DNA of 64,000 nt from Tiliqua scincoides (lineage: Eukaryota > Chordata > Lepidosauria > Squamata > Scincidae): assembly GCF_035046505.1 (NCBI RefSeq), contig NC_089822.1, positions 105,594,659 to 105,658,658 of the forward strand, given 5' to 3'. The position numbers and the translations under genes were made by a program. Of the stretch, positions 11,331-22,750 are shown in pieces. The notes under the pieces are model-generated. The model did no database searches, had not been told where the DNA came from, and saw only the letters and a list, made by a program, of their open reading frames with translations. Numbering within the stretch: position 1 is the first letter of the stretch; each line of letters starts with the position of its first letter.

Positions 11331-11830
11331 AAGAACATAAGAACAGCCCCACTGGATCAGGCCATAGGCCCATCTAGTCCAGCTTTCTGTATCTCACAGT
11401 GGCCCACCAAATGCCCCAAGGAGCGCACCAGATAACAAGAGACCTGCATCCTGGTGCCCACCCTTGCAACTGGCATTCTGACATAACCCATTTCTAAAAT
11501 CAGGAGGTTGCGCATACACATCATGGCTTGTACCCCGTAAAGGACTTTTCCTCCAGAAACTTGTCCAATCCCCTTTTAAAGGTGTCCAGGCCAGTCGCCA
11601 TCACCACATCCTGTGGCAAGGAGTTCCACACACCAACCACATGCTGAGTAAAGAAATATGTCTTTTGTCTGTCCTAACCCGCCCAACACTCAATTTTAGT
11701 GGATGTCCCCTGGTTCTGGTATTATGTGAGAGTGTAAAGAGTATCTCCCTATTCACTCTGTCCATCCCCTGCATAATTTTGTATGTCTCAATCATGTCCC
11801 CCTCAGGCGTCTCTTTTCTAGTCTGAAGAG
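11331..11830 (-). mobile_element. CR1 LINE 3' fragment
   Basis: It matches the 3' end of the CR1 at 2996-4740 in the same orientation (AAGAACAGCCCCACTGGATC, then the C-terminal ORF piece MIETYKIMQGMDRV on the minus strand). It is heavily 5'-truncated. Its inner edge at 11815-11865 has a short duplication of CTCTTTTCTAG..CTGAAGAG. Confidence 0.85.
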
Positions 11831-12589
11831 TAGCTCTTTTCTAGGCTGAAGAGTAGCTCTTTCTGGCACATAGCCTATTGCCTATCCTATCTCCTTTGCT
11901 TGCCTAATGGGGAATTCCAGTCATGGGGGGCAGGAGAAAGGAGAGTCATCCCTACTTGTCTGTTGGGGATCCTCATTATAGCTTAAGAAGGAATTAGTGA
12001 AGCTTCCTGACATTTTGTTATCTATTTCATCCATTTTTAGTTCCTTATACTCAAATTTTCTTATGACAAACTCACAAAAACATGAACTCTTTTTTTCTTC
12101 CACATACTCTCCTTTTTGATTAACATTAATTTGTTAAACAAATTTGATTAATACAAGGGCAGAAATGCAGATACTGTACATTACTTTTACACTCAAAACC
12201 TCTCTGGAAAGAGTTACAGATCTTGTATCACTATTTTTCCTGCTTGGGGAGGGACCCTTGATATGAGTAATGGTGCTATGTTAATTTACTGTTCATTCAT
12301 CCACCAAGCCCTCTGTGATATTAGGAACCAAAATCTTAAATATTGTAAAAAGAGATTTCTCCCACTTTGCACTATTATTCCCAGAAAACATTGACTGTAC
12401 AAGATAAGCTAGAGAATGATGTTTCCATAATAGGGGGTAATCCCATGTTTTGGATATTCCAAAGTTTTTGTTACCTATAATGAAAACATTATAGTTTTCT
12501 CCACAGAACAGATAAATGGATATGCAACCATTTACTATAACTTCATAAGAAACCCTTTTTCACACTCATAGAAACTAGGTAACAAAAAC
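11831..12589. other. Intergenic, no gene seen
   Basis: AT-rich, with no recognised repeat or coding sequence apart from the short duplication at its left edge. Confidence 0.4.
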
Positions 12590-12997
12590 CTCTGGGTAAG
12601 GACTGCGTGCCCCAATGGGTCTCCTCAGACCTGAGCAGCTCAAAGCCGCTCCGTTCTCCCTGGGGATGGGGGTTATGGGTCCCATAACTGCCGGGTCCCA
12701 GCCCCGCCCCCGGCTCCCCACACACCCGCTCCCGGGGCCACCCATTGCCCGCCCTCCCCCCGCCCAGAAATGCCCCGCTTCTGCCTCCTCCCCGCCCCCC
12801 ACACCTACTTTCACTGCTTGTGTTGGCGTGGGCACAAGCAGCAGGGAGGACGCTGCTGTGGAGGCTTCCGCCGGCCTCCACACATTGGCGCATCTGGATG
12901 CAGCTTCCTCCCACGGAGGCGCAAACATGCTTTACGGCATGTTTGCGACCCTCCAGGGGCTCCTGTGCCAGCATAACTGCCGGTTAGGATTGTGCCC
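12590..12997. mobile_element. Long Harbinger-like MITE, diverged or truncated copy
   Basis: Read in reverse it matches the element at 61-582: GGGCACAATCC terminus at 12997 followed by TAA, the GGAGGGTCGCAAA box, and GGCCCCGGGAGCGGG. The left terminus is indistinct. It is GC-rich with many CpGs and creates several overlapping false open frames on both strands. Confidence 0.55.
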
Positions 12998-13275
12998 TAA
13001 GAGATTCTATGGTTTTTAACAGAGTTAAGTTTGAGTACAGGTCTTCCTAGTGTGATAGGATATGTTGTCCACTGCACTGACCTGGGTAAGAAGCAAGACA
13101 AGTTGGGCAGGGCAAAGTCACAATCAACATACACTCAGTTGTGTTCTGGGCAGGCAGCGGTTTTACCACAACATCTTTGAATGAGAAGGAATGCATACTG
13201 GGATTGTACCCCTGCACCTCCTCTTCTCCTCATGCAGTCAGAGCAGGTCTACACCTGAAACAGAATGCTGTCATA

Positions 13276-13442
13276 GGGCCCCAACCCTATCCAACTTTCC
13301 AGTGCTGCTGCAGCTGCAATGTAGCCTCGAGATAAGGGAAGAAACTATTCCCTTACCTTTTAGAGGTCTCTGTGTATCTCTTGCAGGATACAGCACACAC
13401 CCCATTGGCAGGGCAACATAAAATTGGACAGAAAAGTGGGCC
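13276..13442. mobile_element. Medium Harbinger-like MITE, diverged
   Basis: GGGCCCCAACCCTATCCAAC at the left; the right end decays to AATTGGACAGAAAAGTGGGCC. The interior GATAAGGGAAGAAACTATTC and CCCCATTGGCA match the family. Confidence 0.6.
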
Positions 13443-14204
13443 AACAGAGTTCTGAAAATGTAGAATGTACTACACCACTGCAGGTAGGAGAAATCATTTT
13501 GAATGTTTCCTGATTTTTTTGGTTTCTTAAACCCTGCAAGTAGAAAACTAGCACAGCAAAGGAGTCAACTGAACAAGAATTTTTCTCCTTGATAAAGATA
13601 GCTTTAAATTTGCAGAGTGGTTTTCTTTGTGTGGGGGGGCATTCACAATTGCATCTCTGACTGGCTGCTTCGGTGATATGTCTACCACCTCAGGATTGTA
13701 TCAATCTGCTGTACTCATCAGTCGTAAAGAATGGAGTAGCTCTACTGTCCAAATGCAGTACCTCCTGGCTCCTCCTCAACAAAGAAAACCTCTTAGGGTA
13801 GTTCACTGTACACTGTAGTTGAGGAATTCAAGTCAATGTGCATATTCAAAACATGTAGCCACAGTCTGTCAAATTAAGGTGGCGCAGTGGCTTTCCTCCA
13901 AGGACTGCGTAAATGTCCCTCCCCAACTGCTTCAGTGTGTTCATGCAAGCTATCCAGGTGTGCATTATATCTCCATTACAGTTGCACAAGCTTCTGGACT
14001 TGCTTTTCTGAAAGGAGCTGCAGAACTGACTCCTGCACGAGCGCATAAGGAAAAAGAGAAGCTTTAAAATGCAAGTAGAATCCTCCAGAAAAGGAATCAT
14101 TCTGTGAGTGATGAAGTGCTCGAAGAGCCCCAGTGAAATAACACAGAAGTTTTCCACATCAAATGCAAAATAATTCATGTAAATATGACTACTGGAATTA
14201 ATAT
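13443..14204. other. Region between the two stefin genes, no gene seen
   Basis: No coding sequence with splice support and no recognised repeat. It lies downstream of both convergent genes. Confidence 0.4.
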
Positions 14205-14491
14205 GATCAAGATATGGCTAAGCCACCACTGATTTAATAAAATAGGTTTATAAAAAGAACGAGAACTACAGCATTATTTGTAAAGTAACTGATTAAAAAA
14301 GAAACAGCTCTGGAGAGAGATGTGCAAAGTGATGATCAAATTGGTATGATCAAGGGATGGCTAAGCCATCACTGATTTAATAAAACAGGTTTGCAGGACG
14401 AGTGCAAACAACAGAAAAGAAAATCATTTCTTGCAATTTTAAAGTCAAACTGATTAAAAAAGAAAAAGCCCTGGAGACGGATGTCCAAAGA
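14205..14491. repeat. Direct duplication of CSTB 3'-end sequence, unit about 145 bp
   Basis: Unit 1 (about 14205-14331) and unit 2 (about 14349-14491) both read GATCAAG..ATGGCTAAGCC, CACTGATTTAATAAAA.AGG, ACTGATTAAAAAAGAAA and CTGGAGA..GATGT.CAAAG. Unit 2 abuts the CSTB stop codon (14497-14499), so the sequence just after the stop was copied downstream. Each unit carries TTTAAT, i.e. a possible minus-strand ATTAAA poly(A) signal. Confidence 0.7.
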
Positions 14492-14496
14492 GGCCC

Positions 14497-17400
14497 CTAG
14501 AAGTAAGTGAGATCATCATGCTTTGTTTTCTTGCTTTGATAACTGGCAAGCGCCAGTGGCTTGTTTTCATGAGGGAGGCTTTTGAATACTCGCAGGTGAA
14601 GAAACTCATCATTGCCAATATGGACCTGAAAAAAAGGAAAGGGTTCTATCAACCATGCAACATGAAGGCCTGAGAGAGCGAGAGCCTATCAATCTTATGG
14701 CCTAGGCCTCAGGATTCCTCTTAATTCCTTGACACGGGGGGGGGGGGGGAGAGAGAGAATGACAATGATGACACCAACATACTTCCCTTTCTCATAAAAG
14801 GATTACATTTGACTTTTACATGAGAACCAAGAGGAGCAAAGGGTCGCCTCTCTCTTCTTAAGCGCATATCCTCACAACACTCCCTTTAGGATTAGTTATT
14901 TTTCATCTATGAAGAGAAGCCTACATTCTCTGTGGCTTCAGCCAATGATGGTTACAGTCATTCCAATAGGAATGACCGCAAGGAATGACTGCTGCAAGCT
15001 GTCTCATCTGTAGTAACAGGGCAGGTGCATTACTGCTCTTAGGGCATAATCCTAACCAGGTCTACTCAGAAGTCTTATTTTGTGCAATGGGGCTTACTCT
15101 CAGGACAGTGTGGTTCTGATTGCAGCCTTACTCACACTTATCAGAGCAAAAACTAAGAACTACCTGGAGAATGAGACCTACTTCATACTGAGGTGGATAA
15201 TTTGCATCTGGGGAGAAGACTCATGGAATGCTCCTCCACACCAACGATTCATTCCCTTCCTAGAGAAAACTAGCATGTTAGAGAGAAAGCTAGAAGAGAA
15301 CATCTCCCTGGCATGCTATTTTTCTATGCACAGGGAATGTGTTAACACAGATGAACACATTCATTGCACAAGCCTATACCTGCACAGATTCACCCTCTCC
15401 CTGGGAACTACACCAGACTTTCTCAAGGCCGTTCAGTGTATTGTATAGATTGAAAAGATTTGGCTTTTCAATCATTGCTGCTGCTGCAAGAACAGTATTT
15501 TTTTGGAGTACCTATTTTGCAAGTACCACTTCTTTTAGGGCAGTGGTTCCCAAACTTACCAGGATCATGGTTCCCCCACAGCACCTTCTTCCTGGTTCCT
15601 CTGGGTGCCACCATCTTGGACAGCATGAAATCTCACACAATCCAAAATGGCAACGCCCAAATCTCACAAGATCTCACATGATGAGCCATGGTAAACCAGA
15701 GTGTCATGATGCACATTTTCCTGTGGGTAAACTTCTGCTTTAGGGATATCCACTGAATATGGGAGTAGGCAGCTCAGCACAGTCATTCCTGCACCAAAGG
15801 AGAGGCTTTTCTAGTTGCACCTTCCTCCAGTCTCTGCCCTCCTTGCTCATCCTGCCCCTTTTGAAGGGCAGGGTCCAGCCATCACACAGCCACATCTTAC
15901 TGCCAGCCTCAGCCACCTGTAGTGGGGTCAAGCCAGGCAGGGCTGCACAGTGCCTGTGGCAGTTGTGGCACTTCATACACACAAAGAATAACCTGCATGG
16001 CCAAGTCCCACTTGCCATATTATGAGGGACCACCAGTGGTACTCGTACACTGGTTGAAAAGCACAGGTATAGATTGCACACTGGTGCAAAATCATTCCGT
16101 GTGAGATGTATAGATGGTGCTTTAATCATTTCCACCTGCAGAGGAACTCATTTATAGTTTATGTCCCATCTCAGGAGATATCTATAGTGAGTTTTGAACT
16201 GTATAAGAAGAACACAAGTGTGCTATAGGGTCTTATAAAGCAAGTATCACAATATGGTACCTTGACAAAGTAGTTTATTCCAGCAACCACTTGGGTTTTA
16301 AACTCAATAGCCTGGAAGACCTCAAAGTTTCTGCCTTCTTTTTCTTCCACTTGTGCCTTCACCTGACGGAACAGAAAGTGGGGAGAGGGAGGAATGGTTT
16401 GGTTTTCAAACATTTAAATTCAAAACTATGAGACTTTGGCATGTCAAAACATGGAGAAGATTGAACAATAAGGAATGCAGACGTGAAACATCTGCATGTT
16501 TTGTTTGCGACGGGAGAGTTGCTCACATGTTATTTTATTTTTCACATTTTTATACCACTTTTCCTCTAAGGAGCTCAGTGTTGGGTACATAGTCCCTCCC
16601 CTCCTTTTGTCCTCACAACAACCCTGCGAGGTAGGTAAGACTGAGAGATAATGTGACTGGCCCAAGTAGCAGGAAGTTTCATGACTGAGCAGGGATTTGA
16701 ACTTTCCTGGTCTTCCAGGTCTTAACTCCCAAACCACTACATTATCCTGGCTCGCCATCCTGGTTATTCTGCTGTAACCAAGATACAGAAGGCCTACCTG
16801 AGTACATATTTCTGAACCGCTCTTCAGACAATATAAAAATGAGTGGAAAAACAGGAAGGGGGGGGGAGGAGAGAATGCTTGTCAGTAAACACCTGTGTTG
16901 ATGCCCATTCATGAAAAACATGCTCTTGAAGCCCTAAGCCCCACAAGTTTGTCTGCTGTGACAAGTGCTGCATCCAGGGAGAGAGCCTGCCCATAAACAG
17001 AAGCACTGGGCACTCAGCCTTCTTTATCAGGAGCACTCACTGTTCAGGTAATGCCGTATTCATGAGGGTTGGGGAACAAGGTATTGGGAGTTCATCTCTG
17101 CTTTCCCCTCCACATTCTTCAGCACACTTTTAGAACCTCTGGCTTGAGTGAATGACTGTACCCGAGTTCAGTTTTACAGATCAACAAGCTGCACACACTA
17201 TACTCAGCCTTGTGCATGGCCTGAACTGGATGCAAGGATAACTGCCCCAAGGCCCAGACTAACAATGCTACAGTTCAACTTATGAACAGGCCTAAGAACA
17301 TTGCTGAAAAATAGCACCTCGCAGGCAGCTTCCTCCTTTCCTGTTCCAGAATTCAATGTGGAGGCTGATGACAGGTGCCAGCCTAAAAAGACTTGCCCTG

Positions 17401-18917
17401 AAGGAGCTGTGTTAACTGCCTATTAACATCTGTGCTCAGTTTAAGGTTCCAGTTTTGCCTTTAATGCCTTAAAAAATCTTGGGAGCATGGAAAAAATTAG
17501 CCAAAGGATCAGAAAACATGAAAGTACTACATAGTGCAGCTCTGGCTGTCTGTTCACCAGAAGTCAGTTTTTTCCAAGCAAAAAAGCTGCACCCATCCTT
17601 TGGATGCTGGTGAATGAGTCACAGTCATGTGTAGACTACAGACCCAAGTTGGATTTTTCCAAAGTCAGGAGAAAGATCAGACTCAAAGAGGAACTGGAAG
17701 ACTGTTATTGCCATGTCTCAGAACGGTTGAAATGCAGAACTAGAGAACTCCTAATTTAAATTCTCTTTTACTGTGGACAGCAAAGGCTTCACAGGAAAAA
17801 GCAGTAGCAGCAGGCACTGGAAACAAGCATGTCAGAGTGTGTCTTTAAACCAACTTATAACACAACCTTTTCCCAAGACTGTTTCCTTCAGGGATATCCC
17901 CCTGGAAACAATTTTTAGTACATCAGTCAGAGCATCAAATGCAAAAGAGGCCTGCAGCGATCATGTGTCCCAGTGTGACTCAAACTGTGGGTTGGGACCC
18001 ACTAGATGGGTCAGGAGCCAATTTCAGGTAGGTCCCCATGCATTTCAGCGTGTATTTTATTTTTTATATATATTAAAATTGATGCTGCCATGGTATGACT
18101 GCATTTAGGAAAAAGTTACAGATCTGTACTTTTATCAGGTTACTATGTATATGCTTTTAGCAATGATAGTAAATGGGACTTAGGGCCCAATCCTAGCCAA
18201 CTTTCCAGCTTTGGTGCTGCTGCAATGTAGCCCAGAGATAAGGGAAGAAATGTTCCCATACCTTGAGGAGGTCTCTGGGACTGCCTCCCCAACACAGGAT
18301 GCAGTGCATGCATTGGCATGGCTGCACCGGTACTGAAAAATTGGATAGGATTGTGCCCTTACTCCTGGGTAAGTGTGGGTAGGATTGCAGCCAGGATTGT
18401 TAAAAAGTTTCCTGCTTGATGATGTCACTTCTGGCCATGACATCACTTCCAGTGGGTCCTGACAGCTTCTCATTCTAAAAAGTGGGTCCCAGTGCTAAAA
18501 ATTTGAGAACCACTGCTGTATCCTAAGAGTCCTGGAGCACCTTACAACTTGCATCGATTGTAGCAAGTGCGTATGAGGGGCTGGAGCCCACTTGGACAGA
18601 CGCAGCCAAAGCTTGGGCCAAAGGTGATGCACCTTTGAAGGCCTCCTTCTGGCCATTCCTTGCTCATCCCCATCTTGGGGGAGGGGGGATCGGGACAGGG
18701 TGAGGACCAACTAGCGAGCCTGTTTCACGCCAGACGCTAAAAATCTTGCGCCACCACCGGAAAGGGTGGCTTTGGCTCAGGCTCCTTCTGTTTCGCAGCC
18801 CTTCTTCCTGGTAAGAAAGGTCCAGCGAGGTCTCTGCCCCGCTCTTACTTCCTGGACGATCTGCTGCGTCTCCTCAGTGGCTGCCTTGGAGTCGGAGGTC
18901 CCACCACACTTCATCAT
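14497..18917 (-). CDS. CSTB: Cystatin B (stefin B), 3 exons, 99 aa
   Basis: Minus-strand exons are 18849-18917, 16261-16362 and 14497-14625, all in phase 0 with GT/AG ends. The product starts [20 protein letters not shown], contains QVVAG (first hairpin) and [10 protein letters not shown] (second hairpin), and ends KHDDLTYF. Human CSTB has the near-identical SLPHENKPL and KHDELTYF, so this is a confident CSTB call. The conserved Cys near the N-terminus is present. There is no signal peptide. It is a reversible inhibitor of cathepsins B, H, L and S in cytosol and nucleus. Two consecutive ATGs occur; the first is annotated because human CSTB also begins MM. The 5' region is GC-rich, in keeping with broad expression. 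It converges on the CSTA-like gene. Confidence 0.93.
15042..15127. mobile_element. Short Harbinger-like MITE (86 bp), TTA target duplication
   Basis: GGGCATAATCCTAACCAGGT ... TTCTGATTGCAGCC, flanked on both sides by TTA (15039-15041 and 15128-15130). It lies in the last CSTB gap, between exons 3 and 2. Confidence 0.7.
15542..15740. mobile_element. hAT-type repeat, GTGCCACCATCTTGGA family
   Basis: It starts CAGTGGTTCCCAAACTTACC and contains TTCTTCCTGGTTCCTCTGGG and CACCATCTTGGACAGCATG, shared with 24836-25107. The right end is unclear. It is in CSTB intron 2. Confidence 0.5.
16527..16758 (-). mobile_element. tRNA-derived SINE (Sauria-SINE type)
   Basis: Reverse orientation: 3' tail (TTTATACCACTTTTCCTC, GGAGCTCAGTG), then CCTCACAACAACCCTGCGAG and the tRNA-like head (GGGATTTGAAC ... 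CTCCCAAACCACTACATTAT). It is in CSTB intron 1, just upstream of exon 2. Confidence 0.75.
17971..18515. mobile_element. hAT-type element carrying a nested Harbinger-like MITE
   Basis: It runs from CAGTGTGACTCAAACTGTGG to AAAAATTTGAGAACCACTG, with GGGACCCACT / GTGGGTCCCAGTGCT inverted blocks. The flanks ATGTGTCC and CTGTATCC are a decayed 8-bp duplication. A closely related copy lies at 57518-58111 without the MITE. It is in CSTB intron 1. Confidence 0.75.
18183..18358. mobile_element. Medium Harbinger-like MITE (176 bp), TTA duplication
   Basis: GGGCCCAATCCTAGCCAACT ... TTGGATAGGATTGTGCCC, with TTA on both sides (18180-18182 and 18359-18361). It is inserted in the hAT element at 17971-18515, so it is the younger of the two. 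Confidence 0.8.
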
Positions 18918-19250
18918 CGCTTCGGGAGATGCAGGAACAGCTGACCATGCGACTGGAAGCAGAAAGCACTAGCAGGAATAGATGCTGCCGCCTCTCCCTG
19001 AGCCTTGTTGTAGCCGATCGTCAGATGACCAGGCTGGCAAGGGGGGGAGGAGGAGGAGGAGGAGGAGGGCTGGCCAGGCAGGGGCGCCTCCTCCCAGCGC
19101 AGAAGGTCACGCAAAAAGATGACGCGAGTGCAGGAGGTTTGCCAAGCAAGACCACGTCATGCCGATTTCCTGGTGCTGGGCTATTGCATTGCCTGCGTTG
19201 ACGGAGAGGTGACCCACCTCGCCTGCAGGCTCGTAGCCTGACCGCTTAAC
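18720..19250 (-). promoter_or_regulatory. GC- and CpG-rich 5' region of CSTB
   Basis: The region around and upstream of CSTB exon 1 has raised GC and scattered CpGs (GCGCC, GACGCGAG, CACGTCATGCCG) and a purine tract (GGA)n at 19046-19068. A TATA box is not obvious. This fits a CpG-type promoter; the exact transcription start cannot be read from sequence. Confidence 0.4.
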
Positions 19251-19278
19251 ACTGTAGGTGGGGCTTACTCCATTATAT

Positions 19279-19689
19279 CAGTGATTCCCACGCTGTGGGT
19301 CGGGACCCAATTCCTGGTGGGTCCCACAGATTCCCTCCAATGAAAACAGTCTGATGGAAAGATCAGATAACTAATTGCCTCAAGCCCTGAGGCTGTTCAA
19401 AAATCTGCTAATTGCCCTGCATAAAGCTCAGCTCCTGCAGTTTGTAAAACAGCTGCTAATTTGCCCTGCCAATAGCTCAGCTCCTGCAGTATGCAAGTAT
19501 GTGTACATACAGGGAGATACAGGGAGTATTTTTTTTCTGGTTATTAATACTTGTAAATAAGCAAATAAAAATATTATTTCTTTCTAGATCTCCCTTTTTT
19601 TTTTTACAGTCTCATAAACCTAGGTGGGTCCCGATAGCGTGTCATTTTAAAAAAGTGGGTCCTGGTGCTAAAACATTTTGAAACCACTG
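19279..19689. mobile_element. hAT-type element, CAGTGRTTC family
   Basis: CAGTGATTCCCACGCTGTGG at the left and AAACATTTTGAAACCACTG at the right, with inner GGGACCCAATTCCTGGTGGG and AAGTGGGTCCTGGTGCT blocks. A relative of similar structure lies at 60806-61188. Confidence 0.7.
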
Positions 19690-19731
19690 GTATATGTAGG
19701 GAAAGTGGCAGGTCAGGCTGAAGAGTTATAA

Positions 19732-19967
19732 CAGCTATTTTCAATCTTTTTCATCTCATGTCATACTGATAAGGTGCTGAAATTGTCAAGGTACACAATT
19801 CGATTTTGGACAAATGACAAGGCACACCACACTGCCAGTGGAGGGGGGGGGCTCACATTCCCCAAATGGCCCTACTTATAAATGACCATCCCTAAAACTT
19901 CCACAGTACACCTGGGAACTATTCACAGCACACCAATGTGCCGTGGTACAGCGGTTGAAAATTGCTG
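19732..19967. mobile_element. hAT-type MITE, CAGC/TTTTCAA family (236 bp)
   Basis: It is flanked by AGTTATAA (19724-19731) and AGTTATAG (19968-19975), an 8-bp duplication with one change. The ends CAGCTATTTTCAATC / GGTTGAAAATTGCTG are inverted. It is related to 29763-29993. Confidence 0.7.
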
Positions 19968-20059
19968 AGTTATAGTATAATCAGCTCTCTGGGGTTTTTC
20001 TGCATGTATTGTAGAGAAGGAAAATTCCAGAAAGCTTTGCTATACATAGTGAGTTAGAG

Positions 20060-20165
20060 TTTATTATTATTATAAATTATAATTATAATAATATTATACT
20101 GCCCTTCCTCCAAAGAGCTCAGGGCAGAGATACTCTCCCATGTGCAGACCATCCAGAGCTCATCA
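20060..20165 (-). mobile_element. SINE 3' fragment
   Basis: TACTGCCCTTCCTCCAAAGA and GCTCAGGGCA match the 3' end of the Sauria-type SINE in reverse. The left edge is an AT-rich simple repeat (TTATTATTATTATAA). Confidence 0.5.
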
Positions 20166-20239
20166 GAGAAAGGAATACATATTCAGCCTGAAACCATACA
20201 CACTTTAGGGAGTAAGCCCTGTCTGATGCAGTACTTCTA

Positions 20240-20448
20240 GGATGCCAGGATAGTGTCATGGTTTGGAATTAAGACCTGGAATATCCAGGTTCAAATCCCT
20301 GCTCAGCCATGAAGCTTCCAGGGTGACTTTAGGACTTGTCTACTTCAAAGGGTTGTTGTGAGGACAAAACGAAAGGGACATATATACTACCCTGAGCTCC
20401 TTGGAGGAAGGGCAGTACAAAAATATGAAAAATAAAATACAAGTAATT
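20240..20448 (+). mobile_element. tRNA-derived SINE (Sauria-SINE type)
   Basis: Head GGATAGTGTCATGGTTTGGA with B-box-like CCAGGTTCAAATCCC, then GCTCAGCCATGAAGC, GGGTTGTTGTGAGGAC and the tail CCCTGAGCTCCTTGGAGGAA. Confidence 0.75.
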
Positions 20449-21699
20449 GTGCATTGAGTTATGCTGAAGATTAAGTAAATAAGTACAAGTCAGATGTTGT
20501 GAAAGTTCCTAATTTTCCATTGTTGGACTTCCTATTTCCCAAGAGGCTCCTGTGGTGTCCCAGCACCCTGCAGAGAATGCTGTGTCACTGGATGCAGTAG
20601 CCAACATTTGCTCTATTGTTGTGCTTCTTGCCCAACTGTCTCTGAAGCCCACCTGACTCACAAGATTGGGAAATACAAGGGGTTCAGGTGACCCCAAGTA
20701 ACTAACCCAACAGGAAAAACTTGGTTAATGCCTACAGGCTATAAAAAGCAGGGCTAACCATATTCCTTTGTGCATTTGCCCTGGTCTCTTATCCAGTGCA
20801 TTGAATGCAGCAGTGGGGATTTCCCAGCTGCCCAGTAAGGAGCAAGATTGTGGACTGGTGTGAGTACTTAAAGTAGGGAAAGAGCCCAGTGAGCTGCATT
20901 AGTGTGTTCACTTTATTCTCGGCTTGACTTTTTCACTTCCATGCTGTTCTTTATCCAGCCCACCCACCTAAACTGTACCTTGACCTTTTGTGATTCCTCA
21001 ACAGAGGACTGCCTTTTATTTTACTGCATTTGCTTTGGTGTTCATTCTAAATTTTTTTTTTACTATTAATATATTAACCTGGCTGGTCTCAGTTCACTGA
21101 AGGAAGCTGGCTGCCCTTTGTTCCCAGAGCACCAGCCTTTGCTACTGGCCAGCTTCTAAGGGAACCCCCAGGGATTTGGGGGCTCTTCATTCTTCTGGAA
21201 GTTTCCCCAAGGCAGCCCCCCCCCATGGTTTTTATTGTCCTTGGCTGGTGGCAGCAAGAACTATAATCTCAGTTTAAACCCAGTTTTAGTATACAATGGG
21301 CCAGAGGTGGAGCTGATTGTTAAATGCTGCACCCATCTGTCTACCACAATATTGATGAAAATTTTAAAAGCAGTTGAACAGGAAAATAACATGGGGCTTG
21401 TGAGTCTGCACCCACTAAACAGCAGGTACAGACCCGAGAAGTCCCATTGAGCAGGCTGGGGGCTTACTTGGGGTAAAGGGCTGAATGCCCCTTCCCCCAA
21501 GGAGACCTTCAGCCTGCTTGTAATCCCACACAGGATACAGCAGTGGGTGTTTGGCACCCACTGCTCCTGTGTGGACAGGATTGGGCTCTTACACAGATAA
21601 GATGACGACAGCTCCCCATGCTCTTAGATTGCTTCCAAGCCCATTACACAGTTCTTTCCTATGGAAACTTAGCTGTCCTTCTCTCTAAGCACATTTATG
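20449..21699. other. Intergenic, no gene seen
   Basis: No supported coding exon, and no repeat family that I recognise, between CSTB and TRIM45 in this stretch. Confidence 0.4.
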
Positions 21700-21707
21700 C
21701 TGTAGAA

Positions 21708-22171
21708 CAGGGGTGCCCAAACCCTGGCCCTGGGGCTACTTGCGGCCCTCGAGGCCTCTCAATGTGGCCCTCAGGGAGCCCCCAGTCTCCAATGGGCCTC
21801 TGGCCCTCCGGAGATTTGTTGGAGCCCACACTGGCCCGAAGCAACTGCTCTCAGCGTGAGGGCAACTGTTTGACCTCTCACATGAGCTGTGGGATGACAG
21901 CTCCCTCCACTGCTTGTTGTTTCACATCTGTGATGCAGTAGCAGCAGCATAGGAAAGGCCAGCCATGCTTCATGCAAGGCCTTTTATAGGCCTTGAGCTA
22001 TTGCAAGACCTTCATTCATTCATATAAGTTCATCTTTAATATATTCATTTATGTGAACTTATGTAAATTTATTCAAATTTTAAATGTAAATTAATTCTTT
22101 TTTCCCCCGGCCCCCGACACAGTGTCAGAGAGACAATGTGGCCCTCCTGCCAAAAACTTTGGACACCCCTG
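21708..22171 (+). mobile_element. hAT-type non-autonomous element, CAGGGGTGCCC family (464 bp)
   Basis: CAGGGGTGCCCAAACCCTGG ... ACTTTGGACACCCCTG ends. Flanking duplication CTGTAGAA (21700-21707) and CTGCAGAA (22172-22179), one change. It is about the same length as the 40474-40933 copy. Confidence 0.8.
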
Positions 22172-22179
22172 CTGCAGAA

Positions 22180-22750
22180 CACTGGTTCACAACTAGTGAT
22201 CCAGCACCCACAGGTTGTCTGTGAGACCTTGAGAAGTGGTCTTCAAGGCTTCAGGAAAAAAAATAGCTTTTGATCACTTCCAGTGTCTTGCTGAGCGAGC
22301 AGTCCCCAATGGACCACCAGAGAGGGTGGAGATCGGACTGCCTGCAGCTTGCAGCAAAAGCAGCAAACCACAAAACTTCTTCTATAAGTAATAAATCTTG
22401 AATAAATATTTTCTAACAACAGGCAGCCTGTGTTAATGGCAGAAACCAGAAGTCACCTTTAAACTAGTCTAGGCTTCATTCTGAAGCCTGTAGAGGCTAA
22501 GGGAAGATGCACATGGCCTCTGTGGCTTCAGAAGAGCTCAGCTCAACAGGGTTGAGAGGGGCCCACAAAAAATGGGTTTTGAATATGTGCAGTTTTCATT
22601 CTCCCCAGGTGTTCTGGCAATAGAACCCCCCTAACTAATGAGAGCTGCCTATATTACAAATTTAATTGTACTTTTTGTGTGTGGGATGTGGTGGGGGGGA
22701 GGTTGCATTTTTGCTTCAGTAGTCCATGATCAAAGGTTAGGTATTACTGT
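22180..22750. repeat. Interspersed repeat related to 49903-50219
   Basis: It shares GACCACTTCCAGTGTCTTGC-like and GGACCACCAGAGAGGGTGGA blocks plus GCAAAAGCAGCAA with 49903-50219. It starts CACTGGTTCACAACTAGTGA directly against the target duplication of the preceding hAT element. The right edge at about 22750 is approximate. Confidence 0.5.

Noticed and set aside
12543-13019. Several overlapping frames on both strands rich in Pro, Ala and Gly
   Set aside because: Composition artefact of the GC-rich Harbinger-like element at 12590-12997; the same kind of frames occur in its relative at 61-582.
15080-15743. Two overlapping frames of 122 and 134 aa
   Set aside because: They span a short MITE and a hAT-type repeat within a CSTB intron and have no family signature.
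16857-16868. Short homopolymer runs (G, C and A tracts here, at 9000, 14738, 28260 and 39790) as regulatory sites
   Set aside because: Ordinary simple-sequence tracts with no consistent position relative to genes.
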